64,000 bases of DNA from Seramator thermalis (GCF_004138125.1 NZ_RXHS01000005.1:62001-126000); one strand, 5' to 3'. Shown: positions 27,547 to 36,955, numbered from the stretch's first letter. The notes: a model not told the origin generated them from the sequence alone. Numbers and translations: made by a program.

Positions 27547-28137
27547 ATGAACGATTATCGAATCGAAATTCATCCGTTGCAGCCCTTTTTGCCATCCAAT
27601 GCGATTCTTTTGCTTTTGGGTAGTTTTCCTCCTCCACGTTCCAAATGGAGGATGGACTTTTTTTATCCCAATTTTCAGAACGATATGTGGCGAATAATGG
27701 GCGTAGCGTTTTTTAATGACAAAGATCATTTTTTGACTGAAGACAAAAAATCGTTCAATAAAAAACGGATCATTTGTTTTCTGGAGGAAAAGGGGATTGC
27801 TATTTTCGATATGGCTCATAAAGTAATTCGCCATAAGGAGAATGCTTCTGATCGGGAGTTGGAAGTGGTAGCACCGATCGATATCCGCTCCGTCCTTCTC
27901 CAAATTCCTTCCTGTCGTTTTTTGGCAGCTACGGGAGAAAAAGCTATGGATACGCTGCTGTCACAATTCCCTTCGGTTGAAAAACGGCCATCGATCGGAA
28001 ATTTCATAGAAATCCCGATCGATGAGCAACTGTATCGTCTTTATCGCATGCCTTCATCCTCAAGGGCTTATCCAAAGTCGTTGGAAGAAAAGGCCTCTTT
28101 TTATGCGAAGATGTTTCACGATGCCGGTTTGCTTTAA
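27547..28137 (+). CDS. Uracil-DNA glycosylase superfamily protein
   Basis: The N-terminal LLLLGSFPPPRSKWRMDFFYPN resembles the G-S-F-P and water-activating segment of uracil-DNA glycosylase-like proteins found in Bacteroidota. A later RFLAATGEKAMDTL and MPSSSRAY segment gives the second motif region (S-S in place of the usual H-P-S). 196 residues. A role in removing deaminated or mismatched bases is inferred from fold only. Its stop overlaps that of the convergent ABM-domain gene in TTAA at 28134-28137. Confidence 0.75.
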   Translation: MNDYRIEIHPLQPFLPSNAILLLLGSFPPPRSKWRMDFFYPNFQNDMWRIMGVAFFNDKDHFLTEDKKSFNKKRIICFLEEKGIAIFDMAHKVIRHKENASDRELEVVAPIDIRSVLLQIPSCRFLAATGEKAMDTLLSQFPSVEKRPSIGNFIEIPIDEQLYRLYRMPSSSRAYPKSLEEKASFYAKMFHDAGLL

Positions 28138-28577
28138 GGCTCGGCATCCATCATAAAATCTTCGGCCGCTTCGTTTTCCTCGGTATTAATCAGATAAAGC
28201 GTTTTTACGGTTTGATTTTTGATCAGTTTTTTTAATTTTCCGCCCACTATTTCCTTAAAATAAGGAGAATTGTTGTGTTTCTTTACCGCATCCTGATTTT
28301 CGTAGCTTTCGTACACGAAAATTTTATTAGGTTCTTCTTCGCTCATCAGTAAATCGTAGGCAAGGCAACCCTCTTCGTTTTCGAGTACTTGAGATTGCAT
28401 TTGGGTCATTAGCTCGATTGCCGTGTCAAGGTCGTTTTCGTCGAACGAAAATTCTACAAAAAGAACTACACCATCAGGACTTGCTGCTGTTTCGTCGTTT
28501 TGCGCGCTCACACCGTTGGCATACGTCAATAAAAGAGCTGCTGTTGCAAGAAAGACTTTAATTAATTGTTGTTTCAT
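28134..28577 (-). CDS. Exported ABM-domain (antibiotic biosynthesis monooxygenase-like) protein
   Basis: Signal peptide (LIKVFLATAALLLTYANGVSAQ), then one ferredoxin-like ABM domain at about residues 35-125, with the typical ENEEGCLAYDLL and IFVYESYENQDAVKKHNNSPYFKE segments. Cytoplasmic relatives act as quinol monooxygenases or heme-degrading enzymes; an exported copy is less usual. The C-terminal tail is acidic. 147 residues. Substrate unknown. Confidence 0.8.
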   Translation of the reverse strand: MKQQLIKVFLATAALLLTYANGVSAQNDETAASPDGVVLFVEFSFDENDLDTAIELMTQMQSQVLENEEGCLAYDLLMSEEEPNKIFVYESYENQDAVKKHNNSPYFKEIVGGKLKKLIKNQTVKTLYLINTEENEAAEDFMMDAEP

Positions 28578-28605
28578 AGAGCGTAAAATTTGAAGAGTTA
28601 TGAAA

Positions 28606-29418
28606 TTAATTGATAGGATGTCTTATTCCCGAAAAATTTTTTAGTACGACTCGCATCGATCCTATTTTCAGACCAATTTCGATAATGAGCGGCATGCGAT
28701 TGAGATCATTGGTCAGTGCAACGTTCATAGCTTCCTGCTGATCGGCGAAAGCATCGTCCAATATCATGAGCGACAATTTAATGGAATCGTAGGTTTTTCC
28801 ATCATTCGCTTTCACAGATTCCGTACCCATATAACGAATCGACATATTTACAATTTTTCGGCCCGTTACAAACTGAATGGGGATGTTGTCGCCCCGTTTC
28901 AGGTTCGAATAGTCGAGATTGCGGGCGTAAGCAAGAACAGAAATATAGTCGTATGAGCATTTGTTGGTTGTGAATATGGTGTCGAACCTGAGTTTACCTT
29001 TCCAGTGTCGTATGGAGCGTATTTTCATTTCTCCGTTCCGGTAGGAATAAGATTGTCGATCCGTAGAGTAATCTTTTCCCTCGAAAGCTTCTTTTGTGAA
29101 TAGGAGCGGAACCATATTGGCATCGACATAACCGGTGAGTGTGTCGTTCACTGTGTACATGTTTCCTACGATTCCGGAGGTATTGGCGAGTAATTTGATT
29201 CTGTAGGCACTTTTCCCGGCTACATTTGTCAACGTGGTGCTGAGTGAGCCTACGCCGGCTTTGGCGTTGATAATCCCGTACTTGTAATATAAGTCGTAGC
29301 TCAATTTTTCTCCCTCTTTAAAGGCTTTGTTCTCGATTTTGCACTGTGCGGAGGAGAAAAATGCCATGAGGAAAAAGATGCCGAAGAAGGCGATTGTAAG
29401 CTGTATTTTCTTTTTCAT
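28606..29418 (-). CDS. DUF3108 exported protein
   Basis: Signal peptide (AFFGIFFLMAFFSSAQ), then a domain of about 240 residues with the DUF3108 start FKEGEKLSYDLYYKYGIINAKAG and an all-beta character. Members are predicted periplasmic or envelope proteins in Bacteroidota with no known role. 270 residues. It follows the Ig-domain lipoprotein gene by 34 bases and is probably co-transcribed with it. Confidence 0.82.
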   Translation of the reverse strand: MKKKIQLTIAFFGIFFLMAFFSSAQCKIENKAFKEGEKLSYDLYYKYGIINAKAGVGSLSTTLTNVAGKSAYRIKLLANTSGIVGNMYTVNDTLTGYVDANMVPLLFTKEAFEGKDYSTDRQSYSYRNGEMKIRSIRHWKGKLRFDTIFTTNKCSYDYISVLAYARNLDYSNLKRGDNIPIQFVTGRKIVNMSIRYMGTESVKANDGKTYDSIKLSLMILDDAFADQQEAMNVALTNDLNRMPLIIEIGLKIGSMRVVLKNFSGIRHPIN

Positions 29419-29452
29419 TGCGATTTCTAATTTTATACATTTCCCATTCTTG

Positions 29453-31387
29453 TTATCGACTTAAAAAGGGATTATTTTCTGTACTTCGGGTTGGATTCAT
29501 CCCTGTGTCATTTTGTCGATTTTGACCGTTCAATTGTTCATTTAAGTTTCGGCGTTTCTTAACTTCAGGTTTATTTTTAGTAATTTCAAGCGGTTTTTGT
29601 TTTACGGGAGGAGTTTCATTCACATTCCATATCTCTTCGTGATCTGTATATGCCCTTATTTCGAAATAGCGTGGATAATAATAAACAAATTCGGGTTGAC
29701 GTTTTTTTTCGTAATTACCGGTCGTCCATTTTCCATCCCTGTTTTCGTCGATAAACAGTCGAGCGTAAATTGTTCCCGGATTGAGATCCATAAAAATTGC
29801 TTCATTGTTTTCGACGAGAGTTTTTCTGAAAGGTTTATCGGTTTTGTCCAGTAGCTCCACATACACGTCTTTGTCACCGGGTAATCCCGAAATCGTTATA
29901 AGGAGATTTCCATACTGATCAAGTTTTTTTACCGTGAAATCTTGCGAAACTTTGTTATTCCACAATCCGTAGTAGCTTGTGTAGGCTGCTGAATCTATTT
30001 CGAAACGATATTTCCCACCGGGAGCCCATCGCGTACGCAAAACATATTTTCGCGAATTGAGCGAGTCCTTTTCAATGGAATAGGGTGAGGCAACATACGA
30101 AGAATCGACCATTCGCAAGAGTTTGATGTGCGCGGTGTCAAATTGTATTACCGGTTGTTCCAATTCGATCCGAATCGGTTGGTAAATTTCGTGAGTTGAT
30201 TGAATATTGCTTGTAATGTGGAGGTATTGGGTGTCTTCTTTTTCGTTGTCTTTGGATTTGACCTCTTTGGGTTTGCGAAAATTAAAACTGAGGGTATCGG
30301 TATCAATATAATTCCGGTTTAACGAGTCAGTTCTTACATAATTGACCAACATGCGGATACTATCGGTTTTATACACTGTTGAGTCCGTAATCCACAACGT
30401 GATACTGTCGTTGTTCACACTTCTTTCTTCCACGTACCATGAGGTGTCGTTTCGTTCGGGGCTAAGTAAACGGAATGTTGGCTTTGATGTAGGTGCGGCA
30501 AAAAACATAGTGAGCTTATATTGTTCGGGTCGTTCGTGTTTTTGGAGATATTGGCGTTGAAAATCACTAAGGAAGGATCTTAAAACAATGTCGTCGGGCA
30601 AAAATCGGGTATATTGTATCGTCTTGATGGTGTCTATTTGAGTTGTATCCTTTTTGTTGAAAATCGTGTCATTGCGGGTTGCCTGCACGGTGGAAGGAAC
30701 GATAATGCTGTCGAGAAAAGCAATTGCCTCAGCCGGATTATCGTATTTGTAGTCGCGATTCAGATCGTTCAGCGCATAAATTTTGTAGCGACCGGGCGCC
30801 ATACCTTTTACCGTGAATCGACCTTTCGAGTCGGTTCTGCCTATACGTTGAAAACGTGTTTTTGTAAAAGCTGTATCTTCGAGATTGGAATGAATTCCGA
30901 CATAAATTCCCGATACAGGTTCCAAATTTTCGGCTTCGAGTACATTTCCCGATATGGCAAGCGTATCGAGTTGATCGCCGGTTGAAAACGATATCGAAAA
31001 GTTTTCAAGCGGATTGCCTTCGTTATTATCAACAATGGCATCGGTGAAATCGACGGTGTACGTTGTATTGGGTATCAAATCGTCTTTTAGTTTGACTACC
31101 ACTTTTCGCCCGACGGCACTGATCTCGGGAAAATTTTGCTGCGGTGGTGTAATGATGATTTTTTCGGAAGGTTTCTCTATTTTGATATTTTCATCAAAAA
31201 AAATTTCGATGATGGATTTATCGACATTTATGGAATTGAATTCGGGTGTGGTTTTGAGTACAACCGGTGGATTTTCGTCATATAATCCTCCCGTCGGTGA
31301 TGCCATATTGGCACACGAATGCATCATACTGATGGTAAGCACTATGAGAAACAGTATCGTGAGAAAAGAAAGTAGATTATTGTGCAT
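29453..31387 (-). CDS. Envelope lipoprotein with SbsA-type Ig-like domain
   Basis: The signal ends in HSC (residue 24), a lipoprotein cleavage site, after LTILFLIVLTISMM. An Ig-like Big_5 domain follows (NPPVVLKTTPEFNSINVDKS onward, about 35-140), then a carboxypeptidase-regulatory-like segment (LEAENLEPVSGIYVGI, GRFTVKGMAPGRYKIYALND) and a long beta-rich region. The C terminus is Asn- and Arg-rich. The -7 element at 31427-31434 sets the start; a longer frame enters the DUF2851 gene. About 644 residues. Role unknown, possibly cell-surface. Confidence 0.82.
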   Translation of the reverse strand: MHNNLLSFLTILFLIVLTISMMHSCANMASPTGGLYDENPPVVLKTTPEFNSINVDKSIIEIFFDENIKIEKPSEKIIITPPQQNFPEISAVGRKVVVKLKDDLIPNTTYTVDFTDAIVDNNEGNPLENFSISFSTGDQLDTLAISGNVLEAENLEPVSGIYVGIHSNLEDTAFTKTRFQRIGRTDSKGRFTVKGMAPGRYKIYALNDLNRDYKYDNPAEAIAFLDSIIVPSTVQATRNDTIFNKKDTTQIDTIKTIQYTRFLPDDIVLRSFLSDFQRQYLQKHERPEQYKLTMFFAAPTSKPTFRLLSPERNDTSWYVEERSVNNDSITLWITDSTVYKTDSIRMLVNYVRTDSLNRNYIDTDTLSFNFRKPKEVKSKDNEKEDTQYLHITSNIQSTHEIYQPIRIELEQPVIQFDTAHIKLLRMVDSSYVASPYSIEKDSLNSRKYVLRTRWAPGGKYRFEIDSAAYTSYYGLWNNKVSQDFTVKKLDQYGNLLITISGLPGDKDVYVELLDKTDKPFRKTLVENNEAIFMDLNPGTIYARLFIDENRDGKWTTGNYEKKRQPEFVYYYPRYFEIRAYTDHEEIWNVNETPPVKQKPLEITKNKPEVKKRRNLNEQLNGQNRQNDTGMNPTRSTENNPFLSR

Positions 31388-31426
31388 AAGCTTCTCTTTG
31401 ACGCTGTGTTTGAATATAAGCGACCA

Positions 31427-31434
31427 CAAAAATA
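31427..31434 (-). promoter_or_regulatory. Promoter -7 element of the Ig-domain lipoprotein gene
   Basis: TATTTTTG on the minus strand, 39 bases before the ATG at 31387. Confidence 0.5.
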
Positions 31435-31511
31435 CAATGTTTTTCAAAGATTTAGGAGATTTATATCTGAAAAATCGTAAAATCGGATTTTGTGAAGGTC
31501 CTTTTAAAACT

Positions 31512-32789
31512 TTATTGGGTGGACAGGATGTGATGCCCAAAACGGCAGTACAGACATTTTCGTTTTTGGCAATATTCCCTGTAGAGTTGAATTGACGCCT
31601 GTGTATCAAAAGCATTTTTCAGCTCAATCCCGGCGGCGCAAAAATCCCGGACGATGCTGTTCCTTTCGGGCTTCAGAGCTTCGAGGATGTGAATGGCTCT
31701 GTCGGTATATTTTTCGATATCGTTTTGTTTGCCGTAGGCAAAGAGAAGGGGAACAACCGAATTGATGAGAATGGCATCGAGCGAATTGTCACCCAATGAT
31801 TTGGATATTTTCTTAGATGTTTTTCCGAAAGAATAATGAGTTTGCCAATATTCCGAAACCTTAATCTGAAAAAACATTCGCAACTGCAAAGGGTCTTCCT
31901 TTTCGAGAATGGCCGAAAACAATCGATCCGATTGTTGGATGATCGCTGCCAATTCGGCTATTCTGACTTGCGGAAATCCTTGCGGTCGGGTGCGAAGTTT
32001 TTTGAAATGGACATCTTCCAAAGGTTTAAGCATGAATTTCTTTTTCAGAAATTGATATTCCCGCTGCAGTTCGAAATAATAATCGTCGTTTGCCACATTT
32101 TCTTCCAGCATGCCGGCTTGTCCAAAAAGCAACGCTTCTACCTGAAACAGATTGTCGGAATGCTTGCGAATATAGCTATAGGGCAGGCTCAGAGCAAGTC
32201 GTTCGAATTCGTCGGAATTGAGCCCGAATCCGAAATTTCGTGCCAACAACACATAAAATGTGTCGTCCCATGAGTTATTGAACCTCTTCAGATGTGCGTA
32301 AATGTCATTTGTCTTTCGTTCCAACCGTTCGATGGCCAGTGTTGTGAGCCATGCGTCGGTCCGGCTTTTGGGAAGATCGGTAAGCTGTGATCTGCAGGGC
32401 AGCACGACATCGCTAAACAGCAAAAAGTCGGCATTTTGTTTCACTTTTTCCGAAACGTGGATCACAAGTTGGGGAACTTTCTGTCCTTTTTCGTTGAAAA
32501 CATCGCCCTTGTCGTACTCTACCACGTGCAGCACTACCGAATTGTAAGCTTTATCCTTGTGGTGCCCATGTTTCGTCCATTCGTCCGATGAACGATGAAT
32601 CTCTACATTTCCGGCCCAAACGGTTTCGCCGATCCTTATCTTGGCGTTAAAAAAATCGGGTCCGGCATTGTTGTTCCACGTTCCGGTGTCAATTATTTCA
32701 ATCTTTTGTTCATCGGTCGTAATTAAATTTTCTGACGCGAACAGTTTAAATTTCCAGCAGTAGTGCAGTAGTTCCTCGCGGTTAGTCAT
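31512..32789 (-). CDS. DUF2851 family protein
   Basis: A 425-residue cytoplasmic protein of a family common in Bacteroidota. The N-terminal NREELLHYCWKFKLF and IIDTGTWNNNAGPDFFNAKIRIG segments are its signature, and the middle GNVEIHRSSDEWTKHGHHKDKAYNSVVLHVV carries H and D residues that look like a metal or catalytic site. No activity is known to me. The start at 32789 (MTNREE) follows the -7 element at 32814-32821; the longer frame has no support. Confidence 0.82.
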   Translation of the reverse strand: MTNREELLHYCWKFKLFASENLITTDEQKIEIIDTGTWNNNAGPDFFNAKIRIGETVWAGNVEIHRSSDEWTKHGHHKDKAYNSVVLHVVEYDKGDVFNEKGQKVPQLVIHVSEKVKQNADFLLFSDVVLPCRSQLTDLPKSRTDAWLTTLAIERLERKTNDIYAHLKRFNNSWDDTFYVLLARNFGFGLNSDEFERLALSLPYSYIRKHSDNLFQVEALLFGQAGMLEENVANDDYYFELQREYQFLKKKFMLKPLEDVHFKKLRTRPQGFPQVRIAELAAIIQQSDRLFSAILEKEDPLQLRMFFQIKVSEYWQTHYSFGKTSKKISKSLGDNSLDAILINSVVPLLFAYGKQNDIEKYTDRAIHILEALKPERNSIVRDFCAAGIELKNAFDTQASIQLYREYCQKRKCLYCRFGHHILSTQ

Positions 32790-32813
32790 TTTTTCCGAAA
32801 TGTTTCTATGTTT

Positions 32814-32821
32814 CAAAAATA
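32814..32821 (-). promoter_or_regulatory. Promoter -7 element of the DUF2851 gene
   Basis: TATTTTTG on the minus strand, 24 bases before the ATG at 32789. Confidence 0.5.
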
Positions 32822-32884
32822 GCATGAATTTACGGCATTTCAAAAAGATACTTCGATTTTGTCTGTCCAAGAGTGATATTGTAG

Positions 32885-32892
32885 TACATTTG
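32885..32892 (+). promoter_or_regulatory. Promoter of the cysteine desulfidase-like gene
   Basis: TACATTTG -7 element, with TTTG at 32858-32861 as a possible -33 element (23-base spacing, slightly long), 21 bases before the ATG at 32914. Confidence 0.5.
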
Positions 32893-32913
32893 TACTTTAA
32901 AAAACCCACGCTG

Positions 32914-34200
32914 ATGTTGACTTTGAATGAAAGAATGAAAATCGGTGCGCTAATGCGTCGTGAAATCGTTCCCGCAATCGGCTGCACCGAACCCGTTTCT
33001 GTAGCTTTATGCACGGCACGGGCTGTAGAAACGCTCGAAAATTTTCCGGACCGGATTGAGGTGTCGCTCAGTACAAATGTCGTTAAAAATGCGATGGGGG
33101 TCGGAATTCCCGGAACAGGCATGACCGGTTTGCCGATTGCGATTGCTTTGGGTGCTATTGCCGGAAAATCGGCTTATGGACTCGAGGTGCTCAAAGACAT
33201 TACGGCTGATGATGTGGAAAAAGGGAAAAAGATGATTGCCGAAGGCAAAATTCATATCTGCCTCGAAAAGAATGAAACCGACAAATTGTTTATTCGCGTT
33301 CGATGTCAATCGGGAAAGGATTTATCGGAAGCCATTATTTGCGGCGACCACACGAGTTTTATTTTTGTCGGGAAAAATGGGCTAACGTTATTGGAAAAAT
33401 CGGCAATGCGCGAACGCAAGGATGAATCGGATAATGATTTGAAATTAACATTCAAAAAAGTTTACGATTTCGCTATCGAATCTCCACTCAATGAAATTGA
33501 CTTCATACTGGCCGCCGCAAAAATGAATCGCGAAGCATCGGAGGCTGCAAAAAATGATACCTACGGGCACAGCGTTTCAACCACAATTTTGAGCGAAAGA
33601 GGGAGGAATATCTTCGGTGATAATCTTCACAGTCGTATGGTTGCGGCTACAGCTGCCGCTTGCGACATCCGAATGGCTGGCGCGATGGTGCCCGTGATGA
33701 GCAATTCGGGAAGTGGGAATCAGGGAATTGCCGCAACACTTCCGGTATCGACTTATGCCGAAAATACCAATTGCTCTGAAGAGCAACTCGTCCGTGCTTT
33801 GGTTTTGAGTAATTTGTGCATGATTTACATCAAGCAGTATTTGGGGCGACTTTCGGCTCTTTGTGGATGTGTGGTGGCTTCAACCGGTGCCTGTTGCGGC
33901 ATCGCCCGGCTGATGGGCGGAAGCTATGAGCAGATTACGTATGCGGCCAAGAATATGATTGCCGATATCACCGGCATGATTTGCGACGGAGCCAAACCGA
34001 GCTGCGCCCTGAAAATTGCGAGTGGAGTTTCCACCGCAACTTTGTCGGCGCTGATGGCAGTGGAGGATAAGGTGGTCTCGTCGCAGGAAGGAATCATCGA
34101 CGACGATATTGATCAGACCATTCGAAATCTCGCACTGATCGGGAATAAGGGCATGACCGAAACCGACAAAATTGTTTTGGATATTATGACAAAAAAATGA
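32914..34200 (+). CDS. L-cysteine desulfidase / UPF0597 (YhaM) family protein
   Basis: Iron-sulfur-dependent lyase family related to the serine dehydratase alpha chain; characterised relatives break L-cysteine into sulfide, ammonia and pyruvate. Conserved cysteines: AIGCTEPVSVALC at the N terminus and SLC/CGCVVASTGACCGIARL in the C-terminal half, with NSGSGNQGIAATLPV between. The start at 32914 (MLTLNERMKIG) is the family start. 428 residues. It is alone and divergent from DUF2851, so the link to sulfur use comes from family only. Confidence 0.87.
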   Translation: MLTLNERMKIGALMRREIVPAIGCTEPVSVALCTARAVETLENFPDRIEVSLSTNVVKNAMGVGIPGTGMTGLPIAIALGAIAGKSAYGLEVLKDITADDVEKGKKMIAEGKIHICLEKNETDKLFIRVRCQSGKDLSEAIICGDHTSFIFVGKNGLTLLEKSAMRERKDESDNDLKLTFKKVYDFAIESPLNEIDFILAAAKMNREASEAAKNDTYGHSVSTTILSERGRNIFGDNLHSRMVAATAAACDIRMAGAMVPVMSNSGSGNQGIAATLPVSTYAENTNCSEEQLVRALVLSNLCMIYIKQYLGRLSALCGCVVASTGACCGIARLMGGSYEQITYAAKNMIADITGMICDGAKPSCALKIASGVSTATLSALMAVEDKVVSSQEGIIDDDIDQTIRNLALIGNKGMTETDKIVLDIMTKK

Positions 34201-34283
34201 CTGCTTCGCTTTGCTTGAGCGAAACGAATTGTCTTGTTCGCATTTTTGAGAGGTTGAAATTCGGAAATTTCGATGATTTTGAG

Positions 34284-34291
34284 TAGTTTTG
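34284..34291 (+). promoter_or_regulatory. Promoter -7 element of gpmA
   Basis: TAGTTTTG, 49 bases before the gpmA ATG at 34341. Confidence 0.45.
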
Positions 34292-34340
34292 TGTCATCAT
34301 TCACAAAACCGATTATTCATCAACAAATAACTCGAAAAAT

Positions 34341-35087
34341 ATGAAAAAAGTAGTTTTAATTCGTCACGGTGAGAGCGTTTGGAATAAGGAAAACCGTTTC
34401 ACGGGGTGGACCGATGTCGATCTTTCCGAAAAAGGCATTCAGGAAGCTCACGAGGCCGGCAAGTTGCTCAAAAAGGAAGGCTTTCATTTCGAAAAGGCTT
34501 ATACATCTTATCTGAAAAGAGCTATCAAAACATTGAATATCGTGCTCGACGAAATGGATTTGGATTGGATTCCGGTAGAGAAAACCTGGCGTCTCAACGA
34601 AAAACATTACGGGATGTTGCAAGGCTTGAATAAAGCCGAAACGGCCGAAAAATATGGTGAAGAACAGGTTTTGATTTGGCGTCGCAGCTACGATGTTCCG
34701 CCTGCACCACTTGCCAAGGACGATCCTCGTTCACCTTTTTTGGATCCGCGCTACAAAGGAGTAGATGAAAAAGATCTTCCGTTGACCGAAGCGCTCAAAA
34801 ATACGGTGGAACGCATTCTGCCTTATTGGAACGACACTATTTTGCCAAGCCTTAATAATTACAACGAAATTATTGTTGCTGCTCATGGCAATAGTTTGCG
34901 CGGCATTGTGAAGCATCTCAAAAACATTTCGGACAACGATATCGTGGGATTGAATCTGCCGACGGGTGTGCCTTATGTTTTCGAATTCGATGACAATTTG
35001 AACGTTGTGAAAGATTATTTCCTGGGAGATCCCGAAGTAATCAAAAAACTGATGGATGAAGTTGCCAATCAGGGAAAGGCAAAATAA
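34341..35087 (+). CDS. gpmA: 2,3-bisphosphoglycerate-dependent phosphoglycerate mutase
   Basis: Interconverts 3- and 2-phosphoglycerate in glycolysis. The phosphohistidine motif is IRHGESVWN (H near residue 9); the second catalytic His is in [15 protein letters not shown] near residue 182; RLNEKHYG carries the catalytic Glu. 248 residues, the standard dPGM length. It is monocistronic and closed by the bidirectional terminator at 35111. Confidence 0.97.
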   Translation: MKKVVLIRHGESVWNKENRFTGWTDVDLSEKGIQEAHEAGKLLKKEGFHFEKAYTSYLKRAIKTLNIVLDEMDLDWIPVEKTWRLNEKHYGMLQGLNKAETAEKYGEEQVLIWRRSYDVPPAPLAKDDPRSPFLDPRYKGVDEKDLPLTEALKNTVERILPYWNDTILPSLNNYNEIIVAAHGNSLRGIVKHLKNISDNDIVGLNLPTGVPYVFEFDDNLNVVKDYFLGDPEVIKKLMDEVANQGKAK

Positions 35088-35110
35088 CTTCGAAAGAAAC
35101 CAACAAAAAA

Positions 35111-35144
35111 AAACGGACGCTAAAAACTTTAGTGTCCGTTTTTT
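35111..35144. terminator. Bidirectional terminator between gpmA and the thioredoxin-fold gene
   Basis: AACGGACGCTAAA pairs with TTTAGTGTCCGTT (one G-T pair) around a 3-base loop, with an A run on the left and a T run on the right. Both convergent genes can end here. Confidence 0.85.
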
Positions 35145-35163
35145 GGTGTGTGAAGATTTTTAT

Positions 35164-35655
35164 TTAAAGGATGGCTTTCAGTTGATCCGGAGTAATGTTC
35201 ATGGCCCGAATCACACCTTGCTCATCAATTAAATAATTCTTGAATCCCTTGTTCAACTGAAACTCTTTGTAGATTTCAGATCGGATTCCATTCGTGTCGC
35301 AATACTGCGAGTTGTTTTCGAGTTGGTCCCAGAGAACCGTTTTTTCGAATACGCTTCGACTTTCATCAAAACATATCGAGAGAAGCGTGACGTCGGGATA
35401 ATTGTTCTTCAATAAGTTATGTATCCTGACATTGTTTGCTCTGGATTGGGCGTCGTAAGCTGCCCAAAAGTTTACCATTACTTTTTTGCCTTTATATTCG
35501 CTTAAGTCGATGTTTTTCCCTTCCGCATCGTGCAATACGATATTCGGGAGAATTTCTCCCGGATGATAACCTATGGAAGGCTTGTCGGTCTTGATTGACC
35601 CTGACGACAAAATAAGCGAACCCAATGCGATGAGGCAAAAGTTCACGTACTTCAT
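35164..35655 (-). CDS. TlpA-like thioredoxin-fold protein lacking the CxxC motif
   Basis: Exported thioredoxin-fold protein: hydrophobic N terminus (FCLIALGSLILSSGS), then the TlpA/AhpC start (HPGEILPNIVLHDAEGKNIDLSEYKGKKVMVNFWA). Where redox-active members have W-C-x-x-C, this one reads AAYDAQSRANN, with no cysteine. It is therefore unlikely to be a disulfide reductase; a binding or chaperone role is possible. 163 residues. The -7 element at 35761 leaves a leader of about 100 bases. Confidence 0.82.
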   Translation of the reverse strand: MKYVNFCLIALGSLILSSGSIKTDKPSIGYHPGEILPNIVLHDAEGKNIDLSEYKGKKVMVNFWAAYDAQSRANNVRIHNLLKNNYPDVTLLSICFDESRSVFEKTVLWDQLENNSQYCDTNGIRSEIYKEFQLNKGFKNYLIDEQGVIRAMNITPDQLKAIL

Positions 35656-35760
35656 ATAGTTCTATTTTAAATTAATACTCTATCTCACCGGATGCTTCAC
35701 GCAGTGGATGAGATACTTTTTTGGCCATTCGCCAATGGCTGATTGTTAAAAAATTGCTTG

Positions 35761-35768
35761 CAAAGGTA
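35761..35768 (-). promoter_or_regulatory. Promoter -7 element of the thioredoxin-fold gene
   Basis: TACCTTTG on the minus strand, 105 bases before the ATG at 35655. Confidence 0.4.
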
Positions 35769-35868
35769 CGTTACATTCCGTAATGAGCAAAAAAATATCC
35801 TACAATATATGTTTTCAAATATTTATTCGTGTTAATTTGTGCTTGTTAGAGCATTGTATTGTAGTGTG

Positions 35869-36834
35869 TTATCTGTCTAAGGAAAAGAATCTCGACAATT
35901 CTTCAACGGAGGCATCTTTCAAAATCACCTTTTTCGATTTATCCAGCAAATAAATAACAGGCGTAGCCTGGATATCGTACAATCTTTTTTTGAAGATCGT
36001 GCCGTTTTTGTCGTAAGCATTGATCCATTCGGCGGGTAATTCGTTTAAATATTCCGTCCATTCGGAGTAGGAATCACCGGGATACATCGTCATAATCGAG
36101 AGAAAAGTACGGTTTGCATTATTCCTTTTCATTGCCGATTGAATGTTGGTGTTAGTGAGAATGCTATTAATGGCCGCCTTGCAGGTGTTACATCCCGGGT
36201 TGATAAAAATAAGTATGAGGTAATCGCTTTGAAGGGAATATAAATCACTTGTTTTACCCGAAGCTACCGTATAATCGAAATTGTTTGCTTTTGATCCCAC
36301 CCGATTTTTCTGTATCATTTCCAATTGAAATTCGTATATCGATTTTTTTTCTTTTTCGGGAACAGGCGATTTAACAAGTTGTCGAAGCACTTCCAAATAC
36401 ATATCTTCGTTTCGAAAAGGTGAATGAGGGCCGTAATAATATTTTTCGAACAGCGACGCGAAATGGTGTAGCATCGCTTTGTTTGCAGAGGCTTTTTCAA
36501 TAGTAATTCCGAGTGAGGTCTTGGCATCATTTTCGGGAACATAACTTAGCACATTGATGTAATCGACGAAAGCCTGCTCGGTGATGTCGGGCCGGTCGAT
36601 GAGCTTTTCGTTCGTGAAATCGAAACGATCCCAATAGTGCATACACAAAAATAGGGCTCGTTCGTTTGACTCCGTCATCGTATCCGGTATTTCGGGTAAT
36701 AAAAAGGTGTCTTTGGCAAGAGTTTGTGCGTAGGTTTTCCAATCTTCTGAAGCGGTTTCCGATTGTGTCTTCTTGCTCGAAGAACAAGCCGAAACAAAAC
36801 AGACAATCAAAAGTATGATATAATGGGTTTTCAT
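35869..36834 (-). CDS. DUF5106 lipoprotein with C-terminal thioredoxin domain
   Basis: The signal ends in SACSSSKK (lipoprotein cysteine near residue 17). The N-terminal part (about 40-170) fits DUF5106 (NERALFLCMHYWDRFDF), and the C-terminal 150 residues form a thioredoxin fold with an intact CNTC in INPGCNTCKAAI. The active site and lipid anchor suggest envelope disulfide chemistry. The start at 36834 gives the signal; a longer frame overlaps dnaX. 322 residues. The cysteine-less homologue lies in the same orientation 213 bases downstream. Confidence 0.85.
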   Translation of the reverse strand: MKTHYIILLIVCFVSACSSSKKTQSETASEDWKTYAQTLAKDTFLLPEIPDTMTESNERALFLCMHYWDRFDFTNEKLIDRPDITEQAFVDYINVLSYVPENDAKTSLGITIEKASANKAMLHHFASLFEKYYYGPHSPFRNEDMYLEVLRQLVKSPVPEKEKKSIYEFQLEMIQKNRVGSKANNFDYTVASGKTSDLYSLQSDYLILIFINPGCNTCKAAINSILTNTNIQSAMKRNNANRTFLSIMTMYPGDSYSEWTEYLNELPAEWINAYDKNGTIFKKRLYDIQATPVIYLLDKSKKVILKDASVEELSRFFSLDR

Positions 36835-36922
36835 CTTCGGTTCGGTTTTCTGTGGTAAAGGTATAAAAAAAAACGGATAGTTTCGATTTAAATCGGACTC
36901 GAGATAAAACCGATAAATTTTG

Positions 36923-36930
36923 TACATTTG
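36923..36930 (+). promoter_or_regulatory. Promoter -7 element of dnaX
   Basis: TACATTTG, 25 bases before the dnaX ATG at 36956. It rules out the in-frame start at 36920. Confidence 0.5.
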
Positions 36931-36955
36931 TGTTTTACAAGAAATATTCGCACAA

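Noticed and set aside
31388-31615. N-terminal extension of the Ig-domain lipoprotein
   Set aside because: It would run through the promoter and into the DUF2851 gene, and it hides a proper lipoprotein signal that begins at 31387.
32790-33122. N-terminal extension of DUF2851
   Set aside because: It lies antisense to the cysteine desulfidase-like gene and upstream of a good -7 element; the family start is at 32789.
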